Assembly: GCF_014873875.1 (NCBI RefSeq)
Contig: NZ_JADBEM010000001.1
Coordinates: 3,100,001 to 3,164,000 of the forward strand
Direction: 5' to 3'
DNA from: Actinopolymorpha pittospori
GTDB lineage: Bacteria > Actinomycetota > Actinomycetes > Propionibacteriales > Actinopolymorphaceae
DNA length: 64,000 bases
Below, piece after piece: positions 43,874-55,840 of this stretch. Every line of letters starts with the position of its first letter. Position 1 is the first letter of the stretch. The position numbers were made by a program, and so were the translations under genes. Under the pieces are notes generated by a model. The model ran no database searches. It had not been told where the DNA came from and was given only the letters and a program-made list of their open reading frames with translations.

Positions 43874-44938
43874 ATGGGGACAGAGGCCAGGACCACCGAC
43901 CCGCGATCCGGTGCCGACCGCGGCGAGAGTGCCGACCATGACACCCGCGACACCCACGCCGACCGTGGCGACTGGGGCGAAGGCGTCGAAGCACGTCCGA
44001 TCGACAAGGAGGACGTCGCCGCCTGGGCGGCTCTGGTGAAGGCCGTCGAGGCGGTCGACGACACCGGCGAGAACTACGACGAGGACGACCTCGCCGAGGA
44101 GATGACCGACGTCGCGCTCCAACCCGTCCACGACACGCTGTCGCTGTGGCACGACGGACGGATGATCGCGTACGCCGTGGCGTGGGGACGTCCCGGTGCC
44201 CAGGGCCTCGACCGCGTCCGCATCGAGGGCGCCGTCCATCCGCAGTGGCGGCGGCGTGGGCTCGGCCGGCGCCTGCAGGAGTGGCTGTGCGAGCGAGGTC
44301 GGCAGGTCCACCTGGAGCGCAACCCGCACGTCCCAGGCGCGCTGACCTGCGGTGCGGCCGCCACCAACGACGGGTTGCGCGCGATGCTCGGAAGCTTCGG
44401 CTTCGAGCCGGCCCGCTACTTCTTCGGGATGGAACGCTCCCTGGCCGAGCCGATCCCGCTCGCCGACGTACCCGAGGGACTCACCCTCGTCCGCTTCACG
44501 GCCGACCTCGACGAGACCCTCCGCCTCGCGCACAACGAGGCATTCCTCGACCACTGGGGATTCCAGCCACGTGATGCCGACATGTGGGCCACCTGGATGA
44601 CGGGTTCACGTGCGTTCCGGGCGGAGACGTCCCACCTCCTCCTCGACGGCGACCAGATAGCCGCCTACGTGCTCGCCTACGAGTACGAAGCCGACACCGC
44701 CGCCACCGGTGTCCGCGACTGTTACATCGGGCAGGTCGGCACCCGACGTGAGTGGCGAGGCCGCGGCGCCGCCCGGGCTCTGCTCACCCGCACCATGGCG
44801 GCGGCGAAGACGGAGGGGTACGACGAGGCCTCGCTGGGCGTGGACTCGGTCAACCCGACCGGTGCGCTCGGCCTCTACGAACGCCTCGGCTTCCGGGTCC
44901 GGCGGGAGTGGATCAGCTTCGAGCGGCACCTCGACTGA
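43874..44938 (+). CDS. Double-GNAT acetyltransferase
   Basis: A 354-residue protein with two acetyltransferase folds, like mycothiol synthase and related enzymes. The first acetyl-CoA loop is VHPQWRRRGLGRRLQEWL; the second is VGTRREWRGRGAARALLTRT followed by SVNPTGALGLYERLGF. The first 40 residues are disordered and charged. The substrate is unknown, and the genuine MshD may lie elsewhere. ATG 43874 lies 7 nt after TACGCT, suggesting a leaderless transcript. Confidence 0.88.
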   Translation: MGTEARTTDPRSGADRGESADHDTRDTHADRGDWGEGVEARPIDKEDVAAWAALVKAVEAVDDTGENYDEDDLAEEMTDVALQPVHDTLSLWHDGRMIAYAVAWGRPGAQGLDRVRIEGAVHPQWRRRGLGRRLQEWLCERGRQVHLERNPHVPGALTCGAAATNDGLRAMLGSFGFEPARYFFGMERSLAEPIPLADVPEGLTLVRFTADLDETLRLAHNEAFLDHWGFQPRDADMWATWMTGSRAFRAETSHLLLDGDQIAAYVLAYEYEADTAATGVRDCYIGQVGTRREWRGRGAARALLTRTMAAAKTEGYDEASLGVDSVNPTGALGLYERLGFRVRREWISFERHLD

Positions 44939-45004
44939 CGCGGACCGGTCGAGCCCAGCCGAACCGGCCTGGCCGGGCCGGCCTGGCCGGGCCCACCTTC
45001 GTCA

Positions 45005-45037
45005 GGGCGCCAGCCACCTTCACCTGGGCTGGCGCCC
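45005..45037. terminator. Terminator between GNAT and DUF418 genes
   Basis: A perfect 11-bp stem, GGGCGCCAGCC (45005-45015) with 45027-45037, and an 11-nt loop. It overlaps the end of the convergent DUF418 gene. Confidence 0.75.
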
Positions 45038-46201
45038 GTAGGTGAGCCGGCGCAGGGCGACCTCGGCCGGCCCGCGCCATCCGTGGCGCTGAAACACCTC
45101 GGCGACCACGACGGTCGCCACCCAGGTCGCGATCGCGACCACGGCCACACCCGCGCTGCCGAGCCGGCCGCCGAGCCCGCCGGCGTACGGCGCCAACACC
45201 GCGACGAAGACGACGGACTGGGCGAGGTAGCAGGACAGCGAGCGCTGGCCGCAGGCGGCGAGAGCCGCACCGATCCGACGGCGACGGAAACCGCCCGCGA
45301 ACAGGCTGATCGCCGCGGCGTACCCGACACCGCCGGCCAACCCCGTGAGGGTGTGCAGCGCGCCGAGCGTGAGGTCACCGGCGAACGACGTCGACGTCCA
45401 CACTCCCGCCATGACCAGGGCCAGCGGGAGGCCACCGAGCACCGCGACCGTGATCCCGACGACCGTGGTACGCCGGAGCACGGCGAGGTGGCGTTCCGGC
45501 TCGTCCAGGAGTCGCCGTCGCGCCGCCCACACCCCCAGGACGATCGGCGCCAGGGTGGCGAGCACGGAGATCGGCGTCGCCGGCAGCCAGTTGGCCAGCC
45601 GGGCCAGCAGGGCGCCCACGGGATCCGCCACGGCCATGCCCGGATAGCCGGTGTCACCGGGCAGCGGGGCCAGTCCGTACCCCGTACCCAGCGCGATCAC
45701 CGGCACCAGGAGTGCCGCCGTCAGCGCGAGCAGCCGGCGGTCGGACGCGCCGAGCAGGGTGAACACCACCAGCCCGGCCAGGCCGTAGGTGCCGAGGATG
45801 TCGCCGGAGAACAGCAGGAGCGCGTGCAGGAAGCCGAACGCCACCAGCGCGATGTGCCGCCGCCGTAGGACCGCGCCGACGTCGGCGATGGTCGCGCCGG
45901 CCGCGACCTGGCGGTCGGCGAGGCGCACGATGCCGTACCCGAGCAGGAACGCGAACAGCGGATAGGCCCGGCCGTCGACGAAGGTGCCGACGAGGAACGT
46001 CACCGCCCGGTCGAGTACGCCGGACTCCGCCAGGTGGCTGCGGCGCCCCACGGGTCGGCCGTAGAGGTACAGGGGCGAGTTGGCGAGGGCGATGAGCAGC
46101 AGCATCGCGCCACGGGCGAGGTCCGGCGCGAAGGAGCGCTCGGCCGCCGTGACGGGTCCGCGCCGTGGCGCCAGCCTGGGTGACGCCATGGACGGATCCA
46201 T
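45020..46201 (-). CDS. DUF418 (YeiB-like) membrane protein
   Basis: A 393-residue protein with about ten membrane helices. The N-terminal PDLARGAMLLLIALANSPLY and DGRAYPLFAFLLGYGIVRL, and the C-terminal CGQRSLSCYLAQSVVF followed by RHGWRGPAEVALRRLTYG, match the DUF418/heparan-alpha-glucosaminide-acetyltransferase-like group. The biochemical role is not established. The C-terminal RGPAE-LRRLTYG segment is the family hallmark. ATG 46201 is used; ATG 46189 is possible. Confidence 0.88.
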   Translation of the reverse strand: MDPSMASPRLAPRRGPVTAAERSFAPDLARGAMLLLIALANSPLYLYGRPVGRRSHLAESGVLDRAVTFLVGTFVDGRAYPLFAFLLGYGIVRLADRQVAAGATIADVGAVLRRRHIALVAFGFLHALLLFSGDILGTYGLAGLVVFTLLGASDRRLLALTAALLVPVIALGTGYGLAPLPGDTGYPGMAVADPVGALLARLANWLPATPISVLATLAPIVLGVWAARRRLLDEPERHLAVLRRTTVVGITVAVLGGLPLALVMAGVWTSTSFAGDLTLGALHTLTGLAGGVGYAAAISLFAGGFRRRRIGAALAACGQRSLSCYLAQSVVFVAVLAPYAGGLGGRLGSAGVAVVAIATWVATVVVAEVFQRHGWRGPAEVALRRLTYGRQPR

Positions 46202-46321
46202 GAGGGGAATCTATGCGTGGCGGCCGGCCGGGTCGAGTCTCACATGCCGTGCACGCCGTGCGACGGAGCGGACGGGGTCCCCTCAGCCCAAGCCGCTACG
46301 GGGCCGGTTGGCGCTCGACAC

Positions 46322-46327
46322 TAGGGT
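46322..46327 (+). promoter_or_regulatory. -10 element for a leaderless glycyl-tRNA synthetase mRNA
   Basis: TAGGGT followed by exactly 7 nt and GTG 46335. The same hexamer and spacing precede dnaX. Confidence 0.6.
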
Positions 46328-46334
46328 TGTCCGC

Positions 46335-49325
<2,991 letters not shown>

Positions 49326-49350
49326 GACCCTGGCCAGGACCCTCCGGGGC

Positions 49351-49785
49351 TCACGCCGGTCCGGGTGAGGCCAGGGCGATCGCGTCGAGCTGTCGCAGAA
49401 GTCCGAGTTCGTCGGAGGCGGTCCACATCGAGGTGACCAGCCCGCCGGACAGCGTGAGGAGATCGATGACGCGGATCTCCACCATGCGTCCGGTGGGCGT
49501 GACCGGCCCGAGCGGTGTGGCGAGGGCACCCACGTGCCGTCCGCGTATCCGGATGGCGAGCGCGATCCGTCCGGGCGTCTCCATGCATTCCACGACCTCC
49601 GTCGTACGCCCCTCGTAGGTCTCCTGGAGCGCGACGGCCCGGCGGATGAGGTCGGACACCGGCATCTTGACGTCGTTCACCGTCACCGGGTCGGCGTAGA
49701 CGGACCGAAACGCGGTCTCGGCCGCGGCCCAGTCGATGATCGGCTCGTCCCACAGCCGCAGGAGCCGGTCGATGAAGGCGCTCAT
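49351..49785 (-). CDS. SnoaL-like protein
   Basis: A 144-residue protein with the cone-shaped SnoaL/NTF2 pattern: MSAFIDRLLRLWDEP, FRSVYADPVTVNDVKMP, TGRMVEIRVIDLLTLSGG and a final helix. Family members are polyketide cyclases, isomerases or proteins of unknown role; no catalytic assignment is possible. ATG 49785 is chosen; the longer frame upstream is unlikely. Confidence 0.75.
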   Translation of the reverse strand: MSAFIDRLLRLWDEPIIDWAAAETAFRSVYADPVTVNDVKMPVSDLIRRAVALQETYEGRTTEVVECMETPGRIALAIRIRGRHVGALATPLGPVTPTGRMVEIRVIDLLTLSGGLVTSMWTASDELGLLRQLDAIALASPGPA

Positions 49786-49877
49786 GTCAGCAGTGTCGGG
49801 CCGGGCGCCGGGAACGACGGTCCACCGGAACGCCCGAATCGACGGGCCCAAGGGCACGCCTGCGTGGGACAGCCCGG

Positions 49878-50780
49878 TCATTCCCGGACGAAGACGCACC
49901 GAACCGGTGGTAGCCCCTCCGCGATCTGCTCCCACGTCCGGCCGGCGTCCTGGGAGACGAAGACCGATCCGTCCGACGTGCCGAACGCCGCGGTGGCGCC
50001 GTCACCGGACAGGCAGTGCGTGTCGACGTTGTCGGAGAGGGACGCGGGCAGACCACGGCGGCAGCGTTCGAGCCGCACGCCTTCGACTTCACCGCGGTAG
50101 ACGGCGGCGTCTCTGCCGTCTGGTCCGTAGGAGGCGCTGAGCAGGACGGTGTCGCCGCAGACCGCGAGCGCCCGGGAGTAGGTGCCGGTCAGGCCGAGAG
50201 TGCGGTCGGACCAACTCGTCCCGTGGTCCCAGCTCGTCGCGAGCCCGCGAGCGGTGGCGGCCAGGACCGGCCGGTCGCCCGGGAGCGCGAGAACCTGGTG
50301 GACGTCGGCCTCGATGTCGATGGTGGGTTCCCAGCTGACGCCATGGTCGGTGGTGCGGACGATGCCACCGACATGGACGTTGACGTACGTCATGTCGTCA
50401 TCGGCGCTGATCGAGCGCACCGAGGCGGGGTCGCCCCACGGGGTGTGCCACGTCTCGCGTCCGGCGACCGACTGGAACGACTCGAGTTGGCGGGGGAGGC
50501 CGTCGACGAGTCGGTACACCTGGGCGTCAGTGGTGCCGATGAGGACGCCGTCCGGGGTGGGATACAGCGCGGTGGCGCGCACGTCGCGCAGGCGCGTCAC
50601 GTGCCGCCAGATCGGCGCCGAGCCGGCGGTGAAGATCTCCGCCTCGCCGACGATCGCCCAGATGGCGTTGCCGTGCCCGGCCAGCACGCGCAGGCGTCGC
50701 CCGGGTAGCTCCTGGCGTTTGTCCGCGCCCAGGACGTAGAGGCCGTCGTCGGTTCCCACGTAGATGCCGGCGGGCGTCAA
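49878..50780 (-). CDS. Sialidase-like beta-propeller (BNR repeat) protein
   Basis: A 300-residue cytoplasmic-looking protein made of propeller blades. Asp-box motifs recur: TTDHGVSWEP, SWDHGTSWSD and SQDAGRTWEQ. Repeats such as IYVGTDDGLYVL open the chain. It lacks a signal peptide and the Arg triad needed for sialidase activity is not evident, so it is probably a binding or scaffold protein of the Vps10/exo-sialidase-like group. It starts at TTG 50780 after GGGAGGG. Confidence 0.82.
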   Translation of the reverse strand: MTPAGIYVGTDDGLYVLGADKRQELPGRRLRVLAGHGNAIWAIVGEAEIFTAGSAPIWRHVTRLRDVRATALYPTPDGVLIGTTDAQVYRLVDGLPRQLESFQSVAGRETWHTPWGDPASVRSISADDDMTYVNVHVGGIVRTTDHGVSWEPTIDIEADVHQVLALPGDRPVLAATARGLATSWDHGTSWSDRTLGLTGTYSRALAVCGDTVLLSASYGPDGRDAAVYRGEVEGVRLERCRRGLPASLSDNVDTHCLSGDGATAAFGTSDGSVFVSQDAGRTWEQIAEGLPPVRCVFVRE

Positions 50781-50932
50781 AAGGCCCTCCCTTCGCCGTC
50801 GGAGATTCTTTCGTGGATCGTGGGAGTACGGAAGGCCTGATCGGGACCTCCTGCCGCTCGTTCACCCGACCTCGGGCAACCGATGCGAGCGCGTCGGGCG
50901 TCCGTCGTAGTAACGGAACGGGAGGTTCAGCG

Positions 50933-51162
50933 ATGACACCGCGCTTCGAGACCCTTCGCGGCAACCCTGGCGGCGGCATTCCCAGGACATCCGTGGCGTT
51001 CCCCGCCGTGCTCTCCTGCTCGGCGGCCTCGCGCTCCCCTTCCTCGCCGCGTGTGGCCGCGAGTCCGAGCCTGAACGTGGCGACCTGAAACTGGTTGCCG
51101 CCCAAGGGGTCGAGCGACGCGTTCCGCCCGCGGACACACCGGTCGGCCCGACGGTCGCGGGC
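50933..51162 (+). other. Out-of-frame signal region of the serpin gene
   Basis: ATG 50933 has a strong GGGAGG site, but its frame ends at 51088 with a Ser/Pro-rich nonsense product. The serpin frame upstream of 51163 encodes a perfect lipoprotein signal (RRALLLGGLALPFLAACG) and linker, but holds no ATG, GTG or TTG back to a TAA at 50911. A one-base deletion (or read error) between about 50940 and 51010 explains both. Confidence 0.75.
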
Positions 51163-52284
51163 ATGACGGCGTTCGGGCACGCCCTGCTTGGCGTCGCTGG
51201 TACGCCGAAGCAGAACTTCGTGGCGTCGCCGGCCAGCATCGCGTTCGCCTTCGGCATGCTGCGGGCCGGTGCCCGAGGTATGACCGCCACCCAGATCGAC
51301 CAGGCGCTGCGCTTTCCGAGTGGCGGACCGCACGCCGCGCTGAACGCCCTCACCCGCTCGATCGGCACGGTGGCGGAGGCACCGCCGAAGGACAGTGGCA
51401 GTCGCGATGCCGGCGAGCCGCCGAAACCACCGATCGTCTCGATCGCGAACGGCGTCTTCGCCCAGCAGGACTTCGAGATTCGCGACGCCTACCTCCGGGT
51501 GCTCGCCGAGCAGTACGGAGCGGGCGTCCAGACCCTCGACCTGCACGCACCGGACGCCGTCTCCGTCATCAACGCGTGGGTGCGCCAACAGACCGCCGAC
51601 CGGATCAGCAAGCTGTTCGACAGGTTGGCCCCGGACATCGTGCTCGTTCTCGCCAACGCCATCTACCTTCGGGCCGACTGGCGCAGCCCCTTCGAACACG
51701 CCGCCACCGCCGAGGGACCGTTCACCCGGACCGACGGCAGCACTGTCAAGGCGCAGTTGATGGCGCGCGAGGGCCAGCACCGCTACGCCACCGGGGACGG
51801 CTGGCAGGCCGTCGAGCTTCCCTACACCGGCGACGAGCTCGCCATGTGGGTGCTGGTCCCGACGACGGACGCCACGCGAGCAACGCCGGGCGACCTGCTC
51901 GCGCCCGCCACCGTCGACGCGGCCCTGACCGGTGGGCGCGACGAACGGCTGCGGATCGTCATGCCCCGTTGGGACTTCGCCACGAACATCGACCTCAAAG
52001 CCGTGCTCCAGCAGATGGGCATGACCGTTCCCTTCACGGCCGCGGCCGACCTGTCGGGCATCGCGGAGCATCTCTACGTCGGCCAGGCGATCCACCGGGC
52101 CACCATCACCGTGGACGAGTTCGGTACGGAGGCGGCCGCCGTGACGGGTGTCGGGGTCGGCCTGGTGTCTGCGCCGTCGCCGCCGAAGCTGGTCGTCCGG
52201 GCCGACCGGGCGTTCGCGTTCGCGATCGTGCACCGGCCGACCCGAACACCCCTCTTCGTCGGACAGGTGACCGACCCGTCCTGA
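51163..52284 (+). CDS. Serpin-family protease inhibitor
   Basis: A 373-residue serpin domain. FVASPASIAFAFGMLRAGARG, LVLANAIYLRADWRSPF and MWVLVP match the fold. The reactive-loop hinge reads VDEFGTEAAAVTGVGVG, the small-residue hinge of inhibitory serpins, followed by ADRAFAFAIVHRPTRTPLFVGQV. It should trap serine or cysteine proteases outside the cell, since the in-frame upstream DNA encodes a lipoprotein signal. The start used here is the first in-frame ATG; with it the protein would lack export. The true gene probably begins at 50933 and is frameshifted. Confidence 0.88.
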   Translation: MTAFGHALLGVAGTPKQNFVASPASIAFAFGMLRAGARGMTATQIDQALRFPSGGPHAALNALTRSIGTVAEAPPKDSGSRDAGEPPKPPIVSIANGVFAQQDFEIRDAYLRVLAEQYGAGVQTLDLHAPDAVSVINAWVRQQTADRISKLFDRLAPDIVLVLANAIYLRADWRSPFEHAATAEGPFTRTDGSTVKAQLMAREGQHRYATGDGWQAVELPYTGDELAMWVLVPTTDATRATPGDLLAPATVDAALTGGRDERLRIVMPRWDFATNIDLKAVLQQMGMTVPFTAAADLSGIAEHLYVGQAIHRATITVDEFGTEAAAVTGVGVGLVSAPSPPKLVVRADRAFAFAIVHRPTRTPLFVGQVTDPS

Positions 52285-52286
52285 TC

Positions 52287-52318
52287 GCGGCGCCCCGCAT
52301 CCACGCCGGCGGCGCCGC
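52287..52318. terminator. Candidate terminator between serpin and SBP genes
   Basis: GCGGCGCC (52287-52294) pairs perfectly with GGCGCCGC (52311-52318) between two convergent genes. The loop is 16 nt and no T-run follows. Confidence 0.4.
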
Positions 52319-52342
52319 GCATCCGCCCTGGTGGCGTTGTCG

Positions 52343-54442
52343 TCAGGTGTGTTGGTCCGGGTTGCGCCAGAAGTAGGTCTCCGGGTCGTAGACCGCGGGC
52401 GTCGGATGCTGCCAGGGGTTGACGAACCCACCCTGGGCGAGGTTCTCCCGACGGGGCACGTTGCCCAGGTCCTTGTGCGCCAGCATGACCACCGGGGTGT
52501 TCGCGACCGTCCCCATGAAGAAAGGCCCCTGTTCGATGTGGATCTTCACCATCTCGAACGCCAACTGGCGACGCTTGACCTGGTCCGGCTCCAGCTTGCT
52601 CTGGTCGTACAACTTCCACAGCGCCGCGATCGGGCCGTCGGGCTCGGGTTCCATCCGGGGTGGCGTCCGCTTGAACGGATCGACGTCCAGCTCCTCCTTC
52701 TCCTGTGGCGTTCCACGCAGGTTGTAGAACTGACCCTCCAGCGGCGCCCAGCGACTCGGCTCGAGTGGGAGCATCCACGCTGCCTGCGCCAGGTGGTCGG
52801 GTCCGCTGCTGACCTCCCACGCGCACTGCGCCGTGAGTCGACCGGCGTTCCACTGGTCGCCGTAGCCGTCGGGTGGCATCGGGTTCAGCTTCACCGTCAG
52901 CCCGATCGCCTCCCAGTCGCGCTTCAGCATGTTGTTCTTCTGCTGGTGCTCGACGCCGGTGTCCGCGGGGTAGTCCAGCCGGATCGACAGCGGGCTGCCG
53001 TCGGGCAGCTCCCGTACGCCGTCGCCGTTCTTGTCGACGACTCCGATCTCGTCCAGGATCTTCTTCGCCAGAGCCGGGTCGTACTTCACGTAGGAGTCAC
53101 GCCACTGCCGGTAGATCTCCTTGCCCTGTTCGTCGGCCTGGTACTCCGAGGCCTTCGGGCTCATCGTCCCGGTCGTCAGTTCGCCGGTGTTGAAGTAGAT
53201 CTGCTTGCGCGCGTCGGCGCGGTGGAACGCGTGCGAGAGCGCCTGCCGGAACTTCGGCATCCGGATCAGCGCGCGCATCTTCGGATCCTGGTGGTCGTAG
53301 TTGAAGAAGAACATCGACCCCGTGCCGGTCCCGCTGTCCCACAAGACGACGTCCATCCCGCTCCGGTCCTGCGTCTTCTTCAGCCCGGAGACGTCGCCGA
53401 GGTTCAGGCCGGCGAACGGGCCGTGGACGTAGCTGACCTTGCCCTCCTGGATCTGCAGCTTTCCGACCTCGACGTCCTCGTTCGCGCGGATGGTCAGGGT
53501 GTCGATGTTGGGGAGCTGGCGACCTTCCTTGTCCACCACCCAGTAGTACGGGTTGCGTTCCCACACCGCCTGCCGGCCCTCGCTGTAGCTCTTCAGGCGC
53601 CAGCCGGTCATGGTCGGGCAGCCGACCACCTGCGAGTAGTCGCGTCGGCGATCGAACTCACCGTCGGCGGTGGCCCAGTCCTTCGGGACACTCTTGTTGT
53701 AGCGGGGGTGGTACCTGCTCAGGTAGTGCTTGGGTTCCATCCAGGTGGCGCCGTTGCCGCGGTTGACGTAGCCGGCCAGCCGCATGGGGGTCAGCGGGGA
53801 CGGTGCGTCGAAGCTCATGACGAGGGTGACGTCGTCGGGAGCGGTGAGCTTCATGACGGTTCCCTTGGCCGAGCGCGTCTCGTCCGGCGGGACCTCGGTG
53901 TGTTCCTCGTTGAGGACCATGTCCTCCCACCAGAACATGATGTCCGCGGTGGTCCAGGGTTTGCCGTCGGACCAGTGCAGGCCCTGCCGGAAGTGCAGCG
54001 TCCACTGGGAGGTGTCCTCGTTGGACTCCCAGCTCTCGACCAGGCCGGGTCCGATGTCCAGGGCGTCGTTGAGGAAGCGGAGCAGGGAGTGCCCGTACAT
54101 GTACTCGCGGATCTGCAGGTCGTTCGTGGCGGGCGCGAGGATGGTCAGGCCCCCGCCGTACTTGGCGGGCTCGAGCCAACGGTGCGGTACGACGTACGGG
54201 TTCGCAGGTATGCGCTTTCCCAGTGCCGGAAGTGTGCCCGCCTCGACCTGCGCCGCGAGCGCCGGAGCTTCGGTGAGCTTCGCGGGAGGTGTCAGCGGTT
54301 TGGGCTCGGATCCCTTGCCGGCGCGGGCGGTGGGAGTGCTGTTTCGCGAGGGTGGTGCCGGGTCGGCGCTCGAGCACGCGCCGAGTGCGAGGGCGCCTGC
54401 CGCGAAGCCTGCGCTGTACAGAAAGGTCCGCCGATCCAGCAT
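52343..54442 (-). CDS. Family 5 (peptide-type) ABC substrate-binding lipoprotein
   Basis: A 699-residue binding protein. MLDRRTFLYSAGFAAGALAL with GACSS is a twin-arginine and lipobox signal. SBP family 5 features include QWTLHFRQGLHWSDGKPWTTADIMFWW and MPKFRQALSHAFHRADARKQ. It is longer than most DppA/OppA proteins, like the actinomycete group of unknown ligand. No permease or ATPase is adjacent. ATG 54442 has GGAG 9 nt upstream; ATG 54448 is possible. Confidence 0.92.
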   Translation of the reverse strand: MLDRRTFLYSAGFAAGALALGACSSADPAPPSRNSTPTARAGKGSEPKPLTPPAKLTEAPALAAQVEAGTLPALGKRIPANPYVVPHRWLEPAKYGGGLTILAPATNDLQIREYMYGHSLLRFLNDALDIGPGLVESWESNEDTSQWTLHFRQGLHWSDGKPWTTADIMFWWEDMVLNEEHTEVPPDETRSAKGTVMKLTAPDDVTLVMSFDAPSPLTPMRLAGYVNRGNGATWMEPKHYLSRYHPRYNKSVPKDWATADGEFDRRRDYSQVVGCPTMTGWRLKSYSEGRQAVWERNPYYWVVDKEGRQLPNIDTLTIRANEDVEVGKLQIQEGKVSYVHGPFAGLNLGDVSGLKKTQDRSGMDVVLWDSGTGTGSMFFFNYDHQDPKMRALIRMPKFRQALSHAFHRADARKQIYFNTGELTTGTMSPKASEYQADEQGKEIYRQWRDSYVKYDPALAKKILDEIGVVDKNGDGVRELPDGSPLSIRLDYPADTGVEHQQKNNMLKRDWEAIGLTVKLNPMPPDGYGDQWNAGRLTAQCAWEVSSGPDHLAQAAWMLPLEPSRWAPLEGQFYNLRGTPQEKEELDVDPFKRTPPRMEPEPDGPIAALWKLYDQSKLEPDQVKRRQLAFEMVKIHIEQGPFFMGTVANTPVVMLAHKDLGNVPRRENLAQGGFVNPWQHPTPAVYDPETYFWRNPDQHT

Positions 54443-54691
54443 GCTCATCGTCTCCGGTTCGTCGACTGCTGTGCGGCAGGGCCGGTTGGGCCCCGCGTAC
54501 CCGGTTCGGGGGAAGCAGTTTCGAACTGTGAACGCACCGCGACGGCTCGTGCGGCCGGATGTGGTCGTGGTGACGCCCGACATCGGCCAGTCGTTGCCGA
54601 GGACCACCGCAGGAGGGGCCGGCCGGCGGTTGGCGCGCCCCTCGTCCGCGTGTTTACGTGGTAAGTGGAGGACGAGCGCTGGAGTGGCCCG

Positions 54692-55732
54692 ATGGACTCG
54701 GATGCGCACGCGAACGAAGCGACCAGATCAGCCGGTCTTGTCCACGCTGCCGTCTTCTATCCCGACATGTCCGCCTATCTGGACGCCGTCGTGCCGTTCG
54801 TCGTCGAAGGAGCCTGGGCGGGTGATCCGGTCCTCGTCGTGGGTCCGTCGGCGACCGTCGGGCCGTTGCGCGCCCGGCTCCGCGCGGACGCGCCGCAGGT
54901 GACGTTCATCGACGCCTGCGAAGCCGTCCGGAACCCGACCCGGCTCATCCCGGCACTGCTGGACCCCTTTTTCACCAAGCATCACGACGAACACGTCCGC
55001 GTCGTGTGTGAGTCGCTGTGGCCGGGCCGTTCGGAGGCGGCGAAGCGCACAGCCGTCCAGACCGAGGCGCTCCTCAACGTCGCGCACGCCGGTGCGAACG
55101 CGACGATCCTCTGCCCGTACGACGTCGCGGGGCTGGAGACCGTCGACGTCGGGAACGCCCTGCGTACCCATCCCGTCGTCCGCGCCGAGGGGCGCGAGCC
55201 GTGGGCCAACCGGGGTTACGCCGACCCCACGACGGTGGCCACCGGCTGCCTCGAGCCGTTCCCGGAGCCGGCGGAGCAGTCCGTGCCGTTCCGGGTTTCG
55301 GGGCGTCCGGACCTGTTCCTCCTGCGCGCGATCGTCGCGGCGCGGGCGGCCCTGGCCGGGTTGCCGCACGGGCGTCGCGAGGACTTCGAGACAGCCGTGA
55401 ACGAGGTCGCGACCAACGCGCTGGTCCACACCGGCGGCCCGGGCATCGTGCGGCTCTGGACGCAGGACGACACCCTCGTCTGTGAGGTCCGCGACGAAGG
55501 TCACCTGAGCGACGTGCTCGTCGGACGGCGACCGATCCGCTCCTTCGACGCCGTACACGGCCGTGGTCTCTTCCTCGTCAACGAGATCTGCGACCTGGTG
55601 CAGATCAACCCGCGTCCGGACGGCACGATCATTCGTCTCCACATGGACATCCACGCCACCGAACGCCAGCAGGAGATCGTGGAGGGTGAACTCTGGGAGC
55701 CGCCCGCCTGGTCCTGGTCGGCGCCGGACTGA
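54692..55732 (+). CDS. MEDS-domain anti-sigma regulatory protein with HATPase
   Basis: A 346-residue cytoplasmic regulator. Residues about 12-180 form a MEDS sensor domain (HAAVFYPDMSAYLDAVVPFV; DPVLVVGPSATVGPLR; TILCPYDVAGL). About 215-325 are a RsbW-like ATPase: DFETAVNEVATNALVHTGGPG is the N box and DEGHLSD with HGRGLFLVNEICDLVQ are the G boxes. Such fusions control sigma factors or stress switches; the partner is not nearby. ATG 54692 follows GGAG at 7 nt. Confidence 0.9.
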   Translation: MDSDAHANEATRSAGLVHAAVFYPDMSAYLDAVVPFVVEGAWAGDPVLVVGPSATVGPLRARLRADAPQVTFIDACEAVRNPTRLIPALLDPFFTKHHDEHVRVVCESLWPGRSEAAKRTAVQTEALLNVAHAGANATILCPYDVAGLETVDVGNALRTHPVVRAEGREPWANRGYADPTTVATGCLEPFPEPAEQSVPFRVSGRPDLFLLRAIVAARAALAGLPHGRREDFETAVNEVATNALVHTGGPGIVRLWTQDDTLVCEVRDEGHLSDVLVGRRPIRSFDAVHGRGLFLVNEICDLVQINPRPDGTIIRLHMDIHATERQQEIVEGELWEPPAWSWSAPD

Positions 55733-55840
55733 GGGGAGCCGCGAGTCGCAGGTCCCGCGCCCGGATGCGTGCCCGGCGGTCTGCGGAACTCCGGCAAAAC
55801 CCGTTGCCCACGCCCGCGGTGCGTGGGACGGTCCTGTGCC

